From contig JBBCBC010000030.1 in NCBI GenBank assembly GCA_037126765.1, forward strand, positions 6,978,478 through 7,042,477: 64,000 nucleotides of DNA, given 5' to 3'. The position numbers and the translations under genes were made by a program. How positions within the stretch are numbered: position 1 is the first letter of the stretch; each line of letters opens with the position of its first letter. Below the pieces are notes generated by a model. The model saw only the letters and a list, made by a program, of their open reading frames with translations, did no database searches and had not been told where the DNA came from. This document shows, one piece after another, positions 1 to 12,059 of this stretch. The DNA is from Stenogyne calaminthoides. Taxonomy: Eukaryota; Streptophyta; Magnoliopsida; Lamiales; Lamiaceae.

Positions 1-186
1 ATTTTGACCTTCAACACCTTGATTTTGATTAGGAGCATTCTGGTTTTGACCTCCAGCGCCTTGGTTTTGATTAGGAGCATTCTAACCCCGAAGCATCGCG
101 GTGAATTGTGCTAATGGGATATTATCCCAATTGTGCTGGTTTTGACTACCTCCGGCTTGGTTTTGATTAGCGTGTTGCGGATCCAT
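1..186 (-). pseudogene. NQ-rich gag-like N-terminal fragment, interrupted by a stop
   Basis: On the minus strand an ATG at 186 opens a reading frame beginning MDPQHANQNQAGG, rich in Asn, Gln and Gly. It reaches an in-frame TAG at 84-82 after 34 codons, and the same frame then continues with NAPNQNQ-type repeats to the window edge. The DNA of that part is a 42-bp direct repeat (compare 21-41 with 63-83). Short polar repeat-rich leaders of this kind are common at the N-terminus of plant retrotransposon gag proteins, and a decayed copia pol lies next door on the other strand. The retrotransposon assignment is an inference; no capsid or zinc-knuckle domain is inside the window. Confidence 0.35.
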
Positions 187-389
187 CTTGTTTAATATAC
201 CAATCATTATTATTGTAAGGTTTTAACACATATTAGTGTATTAATATATTAGGGAAATCATTCCTCGTATACTATAACAACAACAAATATGTATCAAATC
301 CTAAGTTAAAGACAAGGGATCAGATCACGTAACAGTGTATGTCCCAAAGCTTGATCTTACTGATTCACCAGGTCAATCAGATCCAAAGG

Positions 390-2310
390 TACGTACAACT
401 GTCAATGAAGAAGTTCGGCACAATTTGAGACGAAGAATAACCGAACCATCCGGTTCGGGGGAACACTTGATGTTCCTATGGGCAGACATCAGCATATGAT
501 GATTCCAACATCAACTGAGACTTGTCCATGTCAAGTGGATCCTATTATTGCACCAATCCCAACTACTAGTGACTCAATATCAGATGAGGATGATGATATC
601 CAAATTGATATACATCAGAAAAGAAGGACTTGGTTGTCTGACCATCCAACTGATCTGATAATTGGCAATCTGAATGCCTGAGTCCAAACTAGACATCAGG
701 TTGGTGAAAGTGCCATGTATTGTTGTTATATGTCTTTGAAGGAACCAACCACTATAGAAGAAGCTCTACAAGATGCTATCTGGATTCTAGCTATGCAAGA
801 AGAATTAGAGCGATTTGAAAAGGAATCAGTTTGGAACCGGTGGATGCACCAACTCATCAAGATGTGATAGACACCAAGTGGGTATTCAAGAACAAGAGAG
901 ATGAGAATAATGTCATAACCAGAAATAAGGCCAGACTTGTTGCTAAGAGGTATTCACAATCAGAAGGAATTGATTATGATGAGACCTTTGCACCGCCGCC
1001 GCCGAAGCCATTCAGCTATTCGTTTCGCATACGCCTACGAGGGTTTATTGTGTATCAGATGGATGTAAAGAGTGCATTCTTAAATGGGGTACTAGTTGAG
1101 GAAGTTTATGTTGAACAACCTCCTGGCTTTGAAAAAGGCAACCAGGTGTACCGTTTAAGAAAAGCTCTTTATGGCCTGAAATAAGCTCCTAGAGCCTGGT
1201 ATGATACACTATCTCAGTTCTTGATAAACAGTAGATTCACTAAAGGAACAGTGGATAGAACCTTATTCAGAATAGAGAATGGAGAAGATATTCTGATGGT
1301 TCAAATTTATGCTGATGACATCATCTTCGGATCTCCCAACAAGACCTTATGTGAAAGATTCAGCAAACTGATGCAAGGGAAGTTCTAGATGTTTATGATG
1401 GGTCAGATGAATTACTTTCTGTGTCTTCAAGTTAAGCAAAGTACAGAAGGGATATTCATCTGCCAGACAAAGTACACTAGGAATTTGTTGGCTAAGTTTG
1501 GAATTCAGAATAGTAAGGAAGCCAAAATTCCTATGATGACTGCATTCAAGATGGATCCAGATGAGAATGGTCAGAAAACTAATCAGAAAGAATACAGGGC
1601 TCTCATTGGATCTCTACTATACCTGACTGCCAGCAGACCAGATATAACCTTTACAGTAGGCGTATGTGCCAGATTTCAAGCAAATCCAATGCAAAGCCAC
1701 CTGGAAGCAGCTAAGCGGATTCTTAAGTATCTGAAGGGGACAGTAAACCTTGGTTTATTCTACCCATCAGATGATAATCTAGAGCTTATTGGGTATTCTG
1801 ATTCTGATTATGGAGGTTGCAGAATAAACAAAAAATCAACCTCAGGAACGTGTCAGTTCTTAGGTAGTAAACTGATCTCTTTGTTTTCAAAGAAGCAGAC
1901 ATCTATTGCAACATCTACTACCAAGCGAGTAATATATGGTTGCAAAAGTCGTTGTTCCCAATCGCTCGGGTTAGTCGGCGGTGAGGATTACAACATTATA
2001 GCTATTTAACGCATACCTATATTCTCGTGACGATAATTTTGTTATTGCAATCACTCAGAATCCTGTTCTACATACAAGATGCAAGCATGTGGATGTCAGA
2101 CATCACTTTATAAGAGATCATGTTGAGAAGAAGAACATCAGAATGGAAAAGATCCATACTGATAAGCAGAGAGCTGATATATTAACCAAGCCACTAGCTG
2201 AAACCAAATTCAGAGAACTATGTAATGAGCTAGGACTTGTGGACCTTGGAGAAAGTGCACAAGAAATGTTTGGTGGACTGGTCTCTAGGACCAGTTGGTT
2301 AAGAGATTGA
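390..2310 (+). pseudogene. Copia-A: decayed Ty1/copia pol (RT and RNase H)
   Basis: This is the C-terminal half of a copia Pol. It shows the linker before reverse transcriptase (about 640-820), the RT start (DTKWVFKNKRDENN, then NKARLVAK), QMDVKSAFLNG, an intact YADD catalytic motif at 1308-1319, and the RNase H region (GYSDSDYGG near 1795; VRHHFIRDH and ADILTKPLAE up to 2310). It is clearly dead. A TAA at 1182-1184 replaces the codon after YGLK, a TAG lies at 1386-1388, and there are frameshifts near 825 and 1925-2090. A stretch near 990-1030 has been scrambled to a Pro run. Integrase, protease and gag are not recognisable upstream. The 3' end leads to a polypurine tract and the LTR start at 2443. 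Confidence 0.85.
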
Positions 2311-2431
2311 CCAGATCAGGAGAATTAGTTGAGTAAGGTATCTCAATCGACGTAAAAAATCGGTCAGAACCGATCGTAAAATGGATATCGATGAAGGGGA
2401 ACCGATCGATTGGTTCAATGTAAATGACGAT

Positions 2432-2580
2432 AAGTGGGACATTGTTGGAAAACACTAAGGACTGGGCTACCATCAGTAAGGTCAACAATGAATCGCCAAC
2501 CGGATCGTAACAAAGTGGTAATCGACCGATTACAATATCGATCGACCGATATGTTTTTTCGATTTACCTTTATGCCTTTT
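2432..2580 (+). mobile_element. Copia-A polypurine tract and start of 3' LTR (fragment)
   Basis: Downstream of the Copia-A RNase H a purine tract (aagtgggacat, 2432-2442) is followed by TGTTGGAAAACACTAAGG starting at 2443, the layout of a PPT abutting a 3' LTR. A second copy of this junction (gtgggacattgttggg) is found at 22772-22790, which supports the boundary. The far end of the LTR cannot be fixed; recognisable similarity ends within about 100 bp and Copia-B coding begins by about 2700. Confidence 0.6.
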
Positions 2581-2699
2581 CTATGTTAGCTATTACTGTT
2601 TCCATTACTTTATGATGTTATACACTGTTACGTGATCTGCTACCCATTCGTGGGTAATGGATACGAGATCCACTAATCATGTTTGTTTCACATTACAGG

Positions 2700-5698
2700 G
2701 GTTCAAGCGGACCCGACAACTTAGTGGGAGAGAGATCCTCGTCACGCTAGGCGATGTTACGAGAGTAGCAGCTAAGTAGTGGGAGATATGCACTTGTCTT
2801 TTGAAGACAAGAGTTTAATTTTAAGAGATGTTCTTTATGTTCCTGTTTTTTGCAAAAACCTTATTTTAGTTTCAAAACTATTTGCTGATGGATATTTTGT
2901 TCGTTTTAATAAACATGTTACTGTTTTTCGTAACGATGTGGTTATCTGTCATGGAACTTTACGGAACAATCTCTACATTATTAACTGTGCACATCACTCA
3001 CATAATGCATCCTATAACACATCAACTGTTTCAAGTAAAAGGAAACGTTCGACTAATGTGAACGAGACACTTCTTTGGCACCTAAGATTATGTCATATTA
3101 ATCCAAAAAGGATCCAAAGGTTGGTCCAAGATGGTTCATTGGAGTCCCTCCTGATTGAACCATTTCCAACTTGCGAATCATGTTTGGAGGGTAAGATGAC
3201 CAAGAGGGCATTTGGAGCCAAGGGGCTTAGAGCTAAAGAAGTGTTGGAGATCGTTCACACCGATGTATGTGGTCCAATGCAAATCAAAGCAAGAGGTGGC
3301 TACGAGTATTTTGTTACGTTTATCGATGATTACTCACGCTATGGATACGTTTTCCTAATGAAGCAAAATCTGAGACCTTTGATAAATTCAAAGAATTTAA
3401 GGCTCAAGCAGAGAATCATAAGGAAAAGAGTATCAAGTTTCTACGATCCGGTCGTGGAGGCGATTACCTCAGCTATGAATTCTTGAACTACCTGTCGGAT
3501 AAAGGGATTGCATCCCAGTTGACTGCACCGGGTACCCCTCAACAAAACGGGGTTGCAGAACGAAGAAATAGAACACTTCTAGAAATGGTAAGATCAATGA
3601 TGAGTTATGCGGATTTACCAAAATCGTTTTGGGGTTACGCCTTGCAAACAACAGCTTATATTCTGAACTTAGTGCCATATAAATCGGTTCCAAAACTCCT
3701 AGGGAATTGTGGACAGGGCGCAAACCCAGCTTAGGACACATGAGGATATGGGGGTGTCCGGAATACGTGTTGGATAAGGAAAATGGCAAATTGGATGCAC
3801 GTTCGGAATTAAGGTTGTTTATAGGGTGCCCCGAAGGAACGAAGGGATGCATGTTCTATGGTCCCGAAGATCAAAAGGTCATAATCAGTACGCACTTTAG
3901 ATTTTTGAAAGAAGACTATATGAACGATAAAAAGCCTAGAAAAGAGATTACCTTAGAAGAACTTAAGGGGCCAACTCTGTTGCCAACTGTACAAGATGAA
4001 ATACCAAGCGTCACACCTACACAACCAGAACCTCATTGTAGTGGGAGGGTTGTTAGGCAACCAGAGCAATTCTTGGAGATCGGAGAGTCCTCGGACTTGA
4101 TCTCAGGAGAAGAATCAGATCCATGGTCCTACGACGAGGCGATCCAAGATAGGGATCCAACTTCTTGGCAAACCGCAATGGAAGCCGAGATTGGTTCAAT
4201 GGATCACAATAAAGTTTGGGAGCTAGTCGAACCGCTTAATGGGGTAAAACTCATTGGATGCAAATGGGTATACAAGAGAAAAAGGGGACCAGACGGAAAT
4301 GTTGAAACCTTTAAAGCAAGACTCGTGGCGAAAGGGTACACTCAGAAAGAAGGGATCTACTATGAGGAAACCTTTTCGCCAGTAGCCATGTTCAAGTCCA
4401 TCGGTATTCTCTTATCGATTGCTGCGCACCTAGACTTTGAGATCTGGCAAGTGGATGTCAAGACCGCTTTCCTAAATGGAAGTCTTGACGAAGAGATCTA
4501 TATGCAACAACCCGAAGGCTTCATTGAAAAAGGCCAAGAACATCTGGTTTGCATGCTAAAGAAGTCCATTTACGGGCTAAAGCAAGCATCCCGTGCTTGG
4601 AATCAGTGTTTTGATCAAGTTATAAAATCCTACGATTTTGATCAGAACAATTTCGAGAGTTGTGTGTATAAAAAACGTGACAGAACTGCCTTGGTATTCT
4701 TGATACTATACGTAGAAGACATTCTGCTCATCGGGAATGATGTAAAGATGTTGTCAGACGTAAGGGTGTGGCTGTCAAAACAGTTTGATATGAAGGATTT
4801 AGGGGAAGCTGGTCACGTCCTAGGGATCAAGATCACTCGAGATCGCAGGAAAAGTATGATCGGGCTTTCGCAAACTTCATATATAGACACCGTTTTGAAG
4901 CGATTCAGCATGCAAGATTCCAAGAAAGGCTTTGTGTCTTTCAGACACGGAATCCATCTATCCAAGGAAATGTGTCCCAAGACACAAAAGGAAATAGATG
5001 ACATGAAGGGCATTCCTTATGCTTCGGCTGTGGGAAGTCTCATGTACGCGATGCTGTGCACGAGACCGGATATCTGCTTTGCCGTAGGAATGGTGGCAAG
5101 ATATCAGAGTAACCCTAGAAAAGAGCATTGGACTGCAGTTAAGAACATTCTGAAGTATCTGAAGAGGACACGGGACAGAATGTTGGTTTATCAATCAGAC
5201 AGTCTAATCCCCATCGGTTATACGGACTCAGATTTCCAATCAGACATAGACTCCAGAAAGTCAACCTCGGGTAGTGTGTTTTGCATGGGGGGAGGATCCA
5301 TGACATGGAGAAGCGTTAAGCAGAAATGCATCTCCGATTATACCATGGAAGCCGAATATGTAGCTGCTTGTGAAGCAGCGAAAGAAGCGGTTTGACTCAA
5401 GAACTTCCTAGTGGACTTGGACGTCGTTCCGGATTTGTCCAGCACGATCACGGTTTACTGTGATAACGCCGGATTAGTTACAAATTCTAGGGAACCGAGA
5501 GCCCACAAGGCCAACAAGCACATAGAAAGAAAATACCATCTTATACGAGAAATCGTTAAGAGAGGAGACATAGAGGTGGCAAAGATAGTGTCCGAAGACA
5601 ACCTAGCAGATCCATTCACAAAGGGTCTGCCTCAGAGTACATTCGAGAGACATGTGGAAGGAATGGGTGTCGAGAGCGTTGCCAATCTGCTTTGAGTA
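2700..5698 (+). pseudogene. Copia-B: nearly full-length Ty1/copia pol, inactivated
   Basis: A TNT1-type Pol read in several frames. In order: the end of the protease region (about 2725-2765); GAG-pre-integrase with its His/Cys zinc pattern (LWHLRLCHI to CESCLEGK, 3075-3200); the integrase core with HTDVCGPM and FIDDYSRYGY for the first two Asp residues; TPQQNGVAERRNR carrying the third acidic residue (about 3530-3570); RT (KARLVAKGYTQKEG, QVDVKTAFLNG, YGLKQASRAW); and RNase H (GYTDSDF, MEAEY, CDNAG) ending at TGA 5693-5695. Defects: frameshifts near 2766, 3360-3480 and 3710-3735; a TGA at 5393-5395 in place of a sense codon; and RT motif YVED instead of YVDD (codons 4709-4720), which removes a metal-binding Asp. 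Gag and the 5' LTR are absent. The PPT and 3' LTR follow at 5799-5809. Confidence 0.9.
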
Positions 5699-5808
5699 TA
5701 AGTGGGAGAAATATTATTAGGTTCGTGTAGGGTGACATTTGATGTCACATAGAACAAGAGGCATGATGTAGTATACTTAAAAGCAGACTTTGAGTATAAG
5801 TGGGAGAT
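5690..5808 (+). repeat. Duplicated polypurine-tract block before the Copia-B 3' LTR
   Basis: The 20-mer CTTTGAGTATAAGTGGGAGA occurs at 5690-5709, overlapping the pol stop codon, and again 98 bp later at 5788-5807, immediately before the LTR start (tgttgcgg, 5809). The second copy holds the polypurine tract actually adjoining the LTR. The first overlaps the RNase H C-terminus, so the spacer between them looks like a tandem duplication of the pol end. Confidence 0.7.
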
Positions 5809-6588
5809 TGTTGCGGTTATACTGAAAAGTATGCTTTTACTTTGTATAACCAAACTGAATTTCTTATTTATTTTACTGAAATAAATTATTTATCACATGT
5901 TGCATTAAATGTGAATGAATGTTATATATATTTACTGCATACCCGTTCGATAAGGTAGTGCGTGTTATGTTGTAGTTAATTTGGTGATACCAGATCACAG
6001 AAGATCAAGTTAACAGTTCCTCGTGACTAAGTACAAATTCACAACCCAGATGGAAATGAACAATCCATCATGAAAGGTTTAAGTGTAAGGCTCAGATTGG
6101 TTTGTCTTGACCAAGAGATTACACTAGTGCATGATGATGCGCTGAATAGGACCTACAGGAGGATAAATTCTTCGGTACTGAATATACAAGAATTAGACCT
6201 CAGTGGTTCGTTATTTCTTAATCTTCGTCCCTTAAATATGATTGTGTGAAATTAATAACTATTGCTTTGACTTATGATGGGAAGAGAATAAATGCGATTC
6301 GATACCTTGTATCTTGGGCAATATTATTAATTACATGACGATTGCTAAGATTTAATACGGAGAATCGCGTGCAAGTACGACTTGCTTGATTTGTCCCCTT
6401 GGTGGACTCGAAATCTTTATCATACCAAATCTTGCAAGTGGAAATTTATTTCCGGTATGGATAATAACGTTGAGCTGTCTTTACTCCAAGGACAAAGATA
6501 TTAATTAATATAAAGTATGTTCAGTGGCTTAATTAATTAATGGACTAAGATAATCTTAAACGCGGGAAATAATGACCGGGAGCCATAT
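5809..6588 (+). mobile_element. Copia-B 3' LTR, first part (split by element F1)
   Basis: The LTR opens TGTTGCGGTTATAC right after the polypurine tract and runs until it is broken by F1, whose 5-bp target duplication CATAT occupies 6584-6588. It resumes at 17009 on the other side of F1. The two parts add up to about 1.7 kb, starting TG and ending CA. No matching 5' LTR is present in the window. Confidence 0.8.
6584..6588 (+). repeat. Target-site duplication of F1 (left), CATAT
   Basis: CATAT directly precedes the TG of the 5' LTR at 6589. The identical pentamer follows the terminal CA of the 3' LTR at 17004-17008. Five base pairs is the usual duplication for copia integrases. Confidence 0.9.
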
Positions 6589-8141
6589 TGTTGGGAAATT
6601 TATAGTTTTGATAAAAGTTCCAGAAACACATGTAATAGGACGGTCGGACACATTAATCGATCGATGTTTATATTTATTATTTATAGAATACCGGTTGATA
6701 ATTACCGATAGAACAACCGATGTAATAGATAAGTCACATATTGAGGGAACCTCAATATGTATAAGTCGATCCAAAAAATCCAAAGAACAACCGATGATCA
6801 TCCGAGGCGCCGTAATGCTAGAGAAGAACAGAAGATCGGATCGATCCGATCTAGTCGATATCTCATTTGAAGTCATAAAGCTCAAACTCGTAATACTTGA
6901 AGATCGATGACTTCGTAAGATCGCACTGAAGACCTACATCACCGAAGTCCCGCTAGTTGAAGCTAAGTCAACCGCACCGAAGACTCAACAGTAGATCGAT
7001 CGATTCGACCGATCAAAGTCACTCACCGTGTGAAAAATCGATGTTTCACCTAATCATACGCCTATGATCCGAACAAGAAGAATGTCAACCTTAGTTGGAA
7101 GAACAAACACCAAAAGTGCGCGTCATAACCAATAAGAATAAAGACATGTATGATCGGGAGCCGACAATTAAGGGATTTGATGCCGCTCTCTCTAACGGCT
7201 ATAAAATACAAGTTCACGCTTTTGCCATGCCGATTCCTCAAGACGCCACATCAATCCCGCAAACTCATTTAATATAACCAAATTCAAATTGCTCTCCAAC
7301 GCTCTTTTTGATTTCAAGGTCTACAAATATGGGATCACACTTCAAAGTGAAACACGGAAACACCGAACAATCAAGAAGCTCAAGCAATTATCGATTTCGC
7401 ACGAAGAACACGATCAAGAAGATTATTTTATTAAGTGTTCATCCCATAAGTTCTTAGCATATAAATCTTTTCATCTAAACCGACAGCTACCTTAAACACT
7501 AGAAAAGATTTCATAGTTGGAACCAAAACAATCTTATCCAAACCCAAGTTAGGTTAAGTTGTTTAAGAAGATTTCGCACTAGGTTTCTAGTTCGATTTCG
7601 GGATCGGGTTGAGTGAGAACTCCTTAAATATCTCGTTTGCATCGTGTTGAACTAACACATAAAACTAAGTTCGCTTTGGTTAAGTTGGTGCCCTCAGGAT
7701 AGGAAGAGTGGGACGTAGGGGCGGGTTTGTCCGAACCACTATAAATCTTGTGTGCCTTTTACCGCTTTGATTAACCGCTCTACACAATTGCACACAACCT
7801 TTAAAGCGCATACATATTCTAAGTTGAGATCACTAGCACCAAGCTTCGATCTCGATCAAGCTCGACACTTCACCAACCGGGTTAAAACACTAACTTTGGA
7901 ATCTGATTTATAAAAACCGGTTTTTCACGGGTAAAACTTAAGCTTCCGACATATCGCTTAAATCGATAGTTACCGAACTAACCGCATTTTCAGCGATTAT
8001 TAGTAAGTTGGTTATCACCAAACCGATTCACTCAAGACTCGATCAAAGCTAATCGCCTCACACCGACCTGAGAAAAAAGTTTTCGTAAGTCTATTCACCC
8101 TCCTCTAGACTTCCGCCTCACTAAATCCGTTCGGACCCGCA
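6589..8141 (+). repeat. F1 5' LTR
   Basis: Begins TGTTGGGAAATTTATAG and ends in CA at 8140-8141; 1553 bp against 1551 bp for the 3' copy. A TATA-like box (TATAAAA, 7200-7206) lies mid-LTR and a second (TATAAAT, 7740-7746) follows the block 'gtccgaaccac' that is also present in the LTR fragment at 41356-42905. Which one drives transcription cannot be told from sequence. Related copies: 15453-17003 (plus) and 55942-57464 (minus, solo). Confidence 0.92.
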
Positions 8142-8143
8142 AG

Positions 8144-8154
8144 TGGTATCGAGC
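8144..8154 (+). other. F1 primer-binding site (initiator tRNA-Met type)
   Basis: TGGTATCGAGC starts two bases after the 5' LTR. It matches the usual plant copia primer-binding site for initiator tRNA-Met (TGGTATCAGAGC) except that the A of the CAG is missing. F2 shows an alteration at the same CAG. Confidence 0.8.
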
Positions 8155-8281
8155 AATTGGTTCCTATCGACTAATCGACTTTTGTGTATCATCGATTCTT
8201 GAGGAAGAATCTTTGTGGTCGATCGAACCGATCTTGAAAAACCTTCTTAAAACTCATTCATTTTCCAAAAACACTCAAAGA

Positions 8282-9450
8282 TGGATAACACCTCGTATGT
8301 ATCATGATCCGCCAAGTTCTCAATCGATGAGTATCGCAGATTGGGCCATATATATGTCCAACCATCTAGGTTCGATCGGTGGCGTAATGATGGAAGTCAT
8401 CGAAAAGAGGACCCATCATCATATATTACGACAACCCCGCAGGTTGGAGGAGATCCGAATTTTTGCCCGGAAGTCTTGTACGAAAAAAAAAGCCCAAATT
8501 TTGATGGATGCAAGAGGAAAGGAATCGCGATACTCTAGATACTATAAGAAGGCATATTATCATGAAAACAATGGATAAGGTCACTAGGAAAAGATTATAT
8601 CTCAAATCTGCGAAAGCAATGGGATACTCGTCAAATACGCGAGGGAAATGACCAGATAAAAGACAAACCGTTCGCAGTTTAATCGGTAAAGTTCGAAAAA
8701 TTGAAGATGTCGCTTCAACTAAACCATCAACGAACTCGATGGAAGGATTACTATGTCAATAAACAAACTTCGAGAACTTGGTAGAGAGATGTCCGATAAA
8801 GATATCAACTACAAAATTTTAAGGTCTCACCAAGAAATGGGACATGAAGGTCACCAGAATCAAGGATTGCCAAGACATTTCAAAAATGAAGCCAAGTAGC
8901 TTGTTCTTGAGCCTTAAAGCTCACGAGTTCGATTTAATTGAGAGAGGACAAGTAGATGAAGATGATGTGCCCGATGAAGCCTCAACTTCCAAATCAGTTG
9001 CTTTTAAGGCAACCAGCAGCAGATTGAAGACCAATGAGCCCATTGAAACATCATAAGTCAAAGCGTAGCAGACGCTTCGCTTAACAGAAACTAGAGAAAC
9101 CAAATACTCAACCGGGTAAGTATCGAAGATTCTATAAAGATTATCATAAAGATTATCAACATAAGTAGGAAGAGATAGGAGATCGCACAAATGATCTCCG
9201 TGAAGAACTGAATCGATGATCGGAGAGATCACAGAGATGAAAGGAAAAGAGATAATCTAAATGATGAGAGAAGAGATAACCAATCAGACAGAAGAAGCTC
9301 AGACTACTATCAGAAAGGAAAATCACCTGATAGATCATACAGACGGAGTGATTCACCCGGAAGAAAAAGGTTCCGTGGATCAAGGAGGCGGTTTCAATTG
9401 TGAGAAGCCAGTCACTATAAACAGACGCCCGGCACGGACGCCAAGAGAAA
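8282..9450 (+). pseudogene. F1 gag (copia-type capsid, UBN2-like) with degenerate zinc knuckle
   Basis: An ATG at 8282 starts MDNTSYVS, and after frame changes the capsid continues (WAIYMSNHLGSIGG, about 8342-8385). Between about 8770 and 9055 the text LRELGREMSDKDINYKIL and then KMKPSSLFLSLKAHEFDLIE matches the second half of the UBN2/gag-polypeptide domain of copia elements. Near 9395-9440 a stretch with an FNCEKP-like segment stands where the CCHC zinc knuckle should be, followed by a basic RKGRKE region. At least four frame changes are needed to read it. Several coincide with places where a CTG or CAG is expected, so true loss of function is not certain. Confidence 0.75.
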
Positions 9451-9839
9451 GGGAAGAAAAGAGAACGTAAGAGAGCAACGGTGCATGGGGACATAAAAGT
9501 CATGGTTCCGACACGTCAGAATCGACGACCAGATTCTGCCCTCCTCGAGGACTCTGGATACTCTCAGAGAAGATTTATGTCCGTCAAGATCTTTGTTGAC
9601 TTCTATGGAAATGAAGATCGATATTCTCTTCGATGATGATGAGATCTGCCGACGCTAGGAGGACCAATCTGAGGTAACCTCCAAACCTCGCTCTCCGTTT
9701 CGCTTTTACACCGCTATCATTAGCACACCGGCCGGGAGATCGACCGCAGCTCTACTCGGAAAGCAATCGCTTGAGGATCTCTCAACGCAAAGAGACACTT
9801 ATGCAATAGTGAAGTGAAAATGATAAGTCGAGGACCGTA

Positions 9840-10806
9840 AATAATCACTTGCTAAAGAGAATGATCTCAAAGAAAGCCTCTCCGAACTTCTAAATCGCCG
9901 TATCGCAACCGAGGAATTTAAAATTCGAAAGTTAAAGCTTCGATCAGGACAAAGCGAGATCAAAGATCACCGGTGATTAACAAACAAAGAAGTCGATGAC
10001 TTCAAAATCCCGCAAGCAAAATTCGGACGAGCCCGTTTAAAAGCATGAAAGTCTAAAATCATCGAGGATATCTCAGAAGAAAATAGAGGTTTTTACAAAA
10101 TCATCTAAAACCGTTCAAGACATGAACACCTATTTTCGAACAACGATTAACAAGAAGGGACTTGGGTATGAGAACCCTTCCACATCCTCAAAAGCCCCGG
10201 CTGATTCATCTCAAAAAGGTGTAATCAGACGAGTTTCGACAAAGATACACCAAAAGCCAAACATGTATCTAATAAGGGAAAAAGACCAGTTGAGCAGGTA
10301 AGGCAGGTGCCTAACCAGAAGGGGAACATAAATGGACCCCAACTGGTAAAGCATCAGTCGAGGAATCAACAGAAGAACCCAGTTCTTCTGAAGAGACCTC
10401 AACCTGATCAACAGATCGAGAATTTAAAAGACAACAACGTAGTAAAAGGAAGTCCAATATGAGACTCAATCAAGGTCACCGCCTAATAAGCATGCTTCGT
10501 AAACCGCAAAAACCACCTATCTTGAAAAGATATGAATCTTTTGATGGTAGCGATCGTACCTACCCCTATATAATCGTAAATCTAGGGTCACGCACTGTAA
10601 CCACACCGATGAAAAGAAGACAAACGAAAAAGATAAATCCCAAGTCTTCTAAGTCACCCAAGGTTCACACTAATAATCATACTAATCATAAAGCATATAA
10701 AGAGACGTATGATTATGTTTATAGGTATGGGAGACAAATCAGGCCTTCCGATCTAACCGATCACAATAGAAGTGCTTTCGCATTTTGTATGGATCCCCAA
10801 AACTAA
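9840..10806 (+). pseudogene. F1 gag-pol linker, coiled-coil-like and basic
   Basis: Between the zinc knuckle and the protease, Sirevirus-type elements carry a long Lys/Glu-rich segment with coiled-coil character. Here the translation is rich in Lys, Ser and Glu. It includes NKKGLGYENPSTSSK (about 10150-10192), matching the GLG motif seen at this place in related elements, followed by basic KGVIRRVSTK. Around 10459-10806 an open frame of 115 aa (MRLNQGHRLIS..., rich in Lys and His) continues the linker. The function of this segment is not established. Confidence 0.5.
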
Positions 10807-10889
10807 TCCTAACCCTCGGGACCCAATCCAAAAGGGGTACCTAAAGCCCCGATTTGCCTGCAGGATCGCGTGGGTCCGCCAACAAGCGA

Positions 10890-11660
10890 GGTGTGCAAGC
10901 AACTATCCGGTACATCGATAGTGGATGCTCAAGGCACATGACCGAAGCAAACATCTCCTCGGCTCTTACATAGAAACGAAAAGGCCAGCGTGTACTTTTT
11001 TCGGTGATGATAACTTTGGTTATACCAAAGGATTCGTAACCTTAGAGAATGATGATGTACAAGTAATCGGAGTCTCAGATGTCAAGAAGGTTTGAAGCAC
11101 AACCTATTATCGGTTTCACAATTCTACGACAACGGATTCAAGGTGTTGAGTTCTCGACCGACCAATGCACTATCAAGAATCGAGCCACTCAATGATTTTG
11201 CTAACGGTTCAAGGAAAGGGACGATCTACGGTGATTGGAACAGTTGCCCAAGAAATGCATGCCGATTGTCAAGAGTTCCAAAAAAAGCAGTTTGGCTCGC
11301 ACAAAAAAGAATGAAGTCATCCGAACTTTAAAACTCTTAATAAGATAAAGAAGGATGTCTCTAGTGGAAGGACTTCCGAATGAAGTATTTTCAAAGGATC
11401 GGACATGTCTTGCATGTCAAGGAAAAACAGTCAAAGCTTCATTCAAGCGGAATTTCGGAAAGATCGTCAGAAGATCGCAACTACTTCATATGGATCTATT
11501 TGGACCGATTACACCGGTCGATCTCAACTAACATAAATATACTCGTAATGTCGTGGATGACTATTCCAAGTTTACAGGTTATATTCTTACATAAGAAGAA
11601 TGAGGCGACAAACGAAGATACCCGAGCCGCTAAAAAAGATTACAAAATGAGCTTTTAAAT
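10890..11660 (+). pseudogene. F1 protease, GAG-pre-integrase and truncated integrase
   Basis: The aspartic protease flap is read at about 10909-10945 as YIDSGCSRHMTE, with the catalytic D-S-G intact. GAG-pre-integrase follows (KHNLLSVSQFYDNGFKVL from 11092; CLACQGK near 11410). Next come the first integrase Asp (LHMDLFGPITP, about 11485-11515) and the second (VVDDYSKFTGYIL, about 11550-11590). After about 11600 the integrase match stops, and neither the third catalytic Glu nor RT is seen. The sequence changes to an AT-rich, low-coding stretch, suggesting an internal deletion that removed the rest of pol. Confidence 0.8.
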
Positions 11661-12059
11661 CCAAAAGGTTTTAAAGACGTCTTTTCCCAACCATTCGATC
11701 AAAACCGCTTAATCTGGATCGCCTAATCTTTTCAAACGGTTGATCTTCCAAATCTTGTCTTTTTTCCTCCTCATCTTTATAAGGTTCATCAAAAACCCTA
11801 CTAGAGTTTTCCAAATCACAAACTTTGCGCTTTATTTTTCGAAAACTCTCCAGTTTATTTCTTTGCGATTCAAAGTGTTTTTCTTAAGTCTCAAATCCAA
11901 AAAAGAATCCGTAATTTCGATAATTTGATGAATCATTCTTTTAAAACCATTGATCTTAAAGATCTTGTCAATCCGATATCATGTATTGTGTTTTATTGTT
12001 TCTTGATTTCGCTTATGTGATATTCTTAGTATTTATGCACAATTTTAACCGAATCTATC

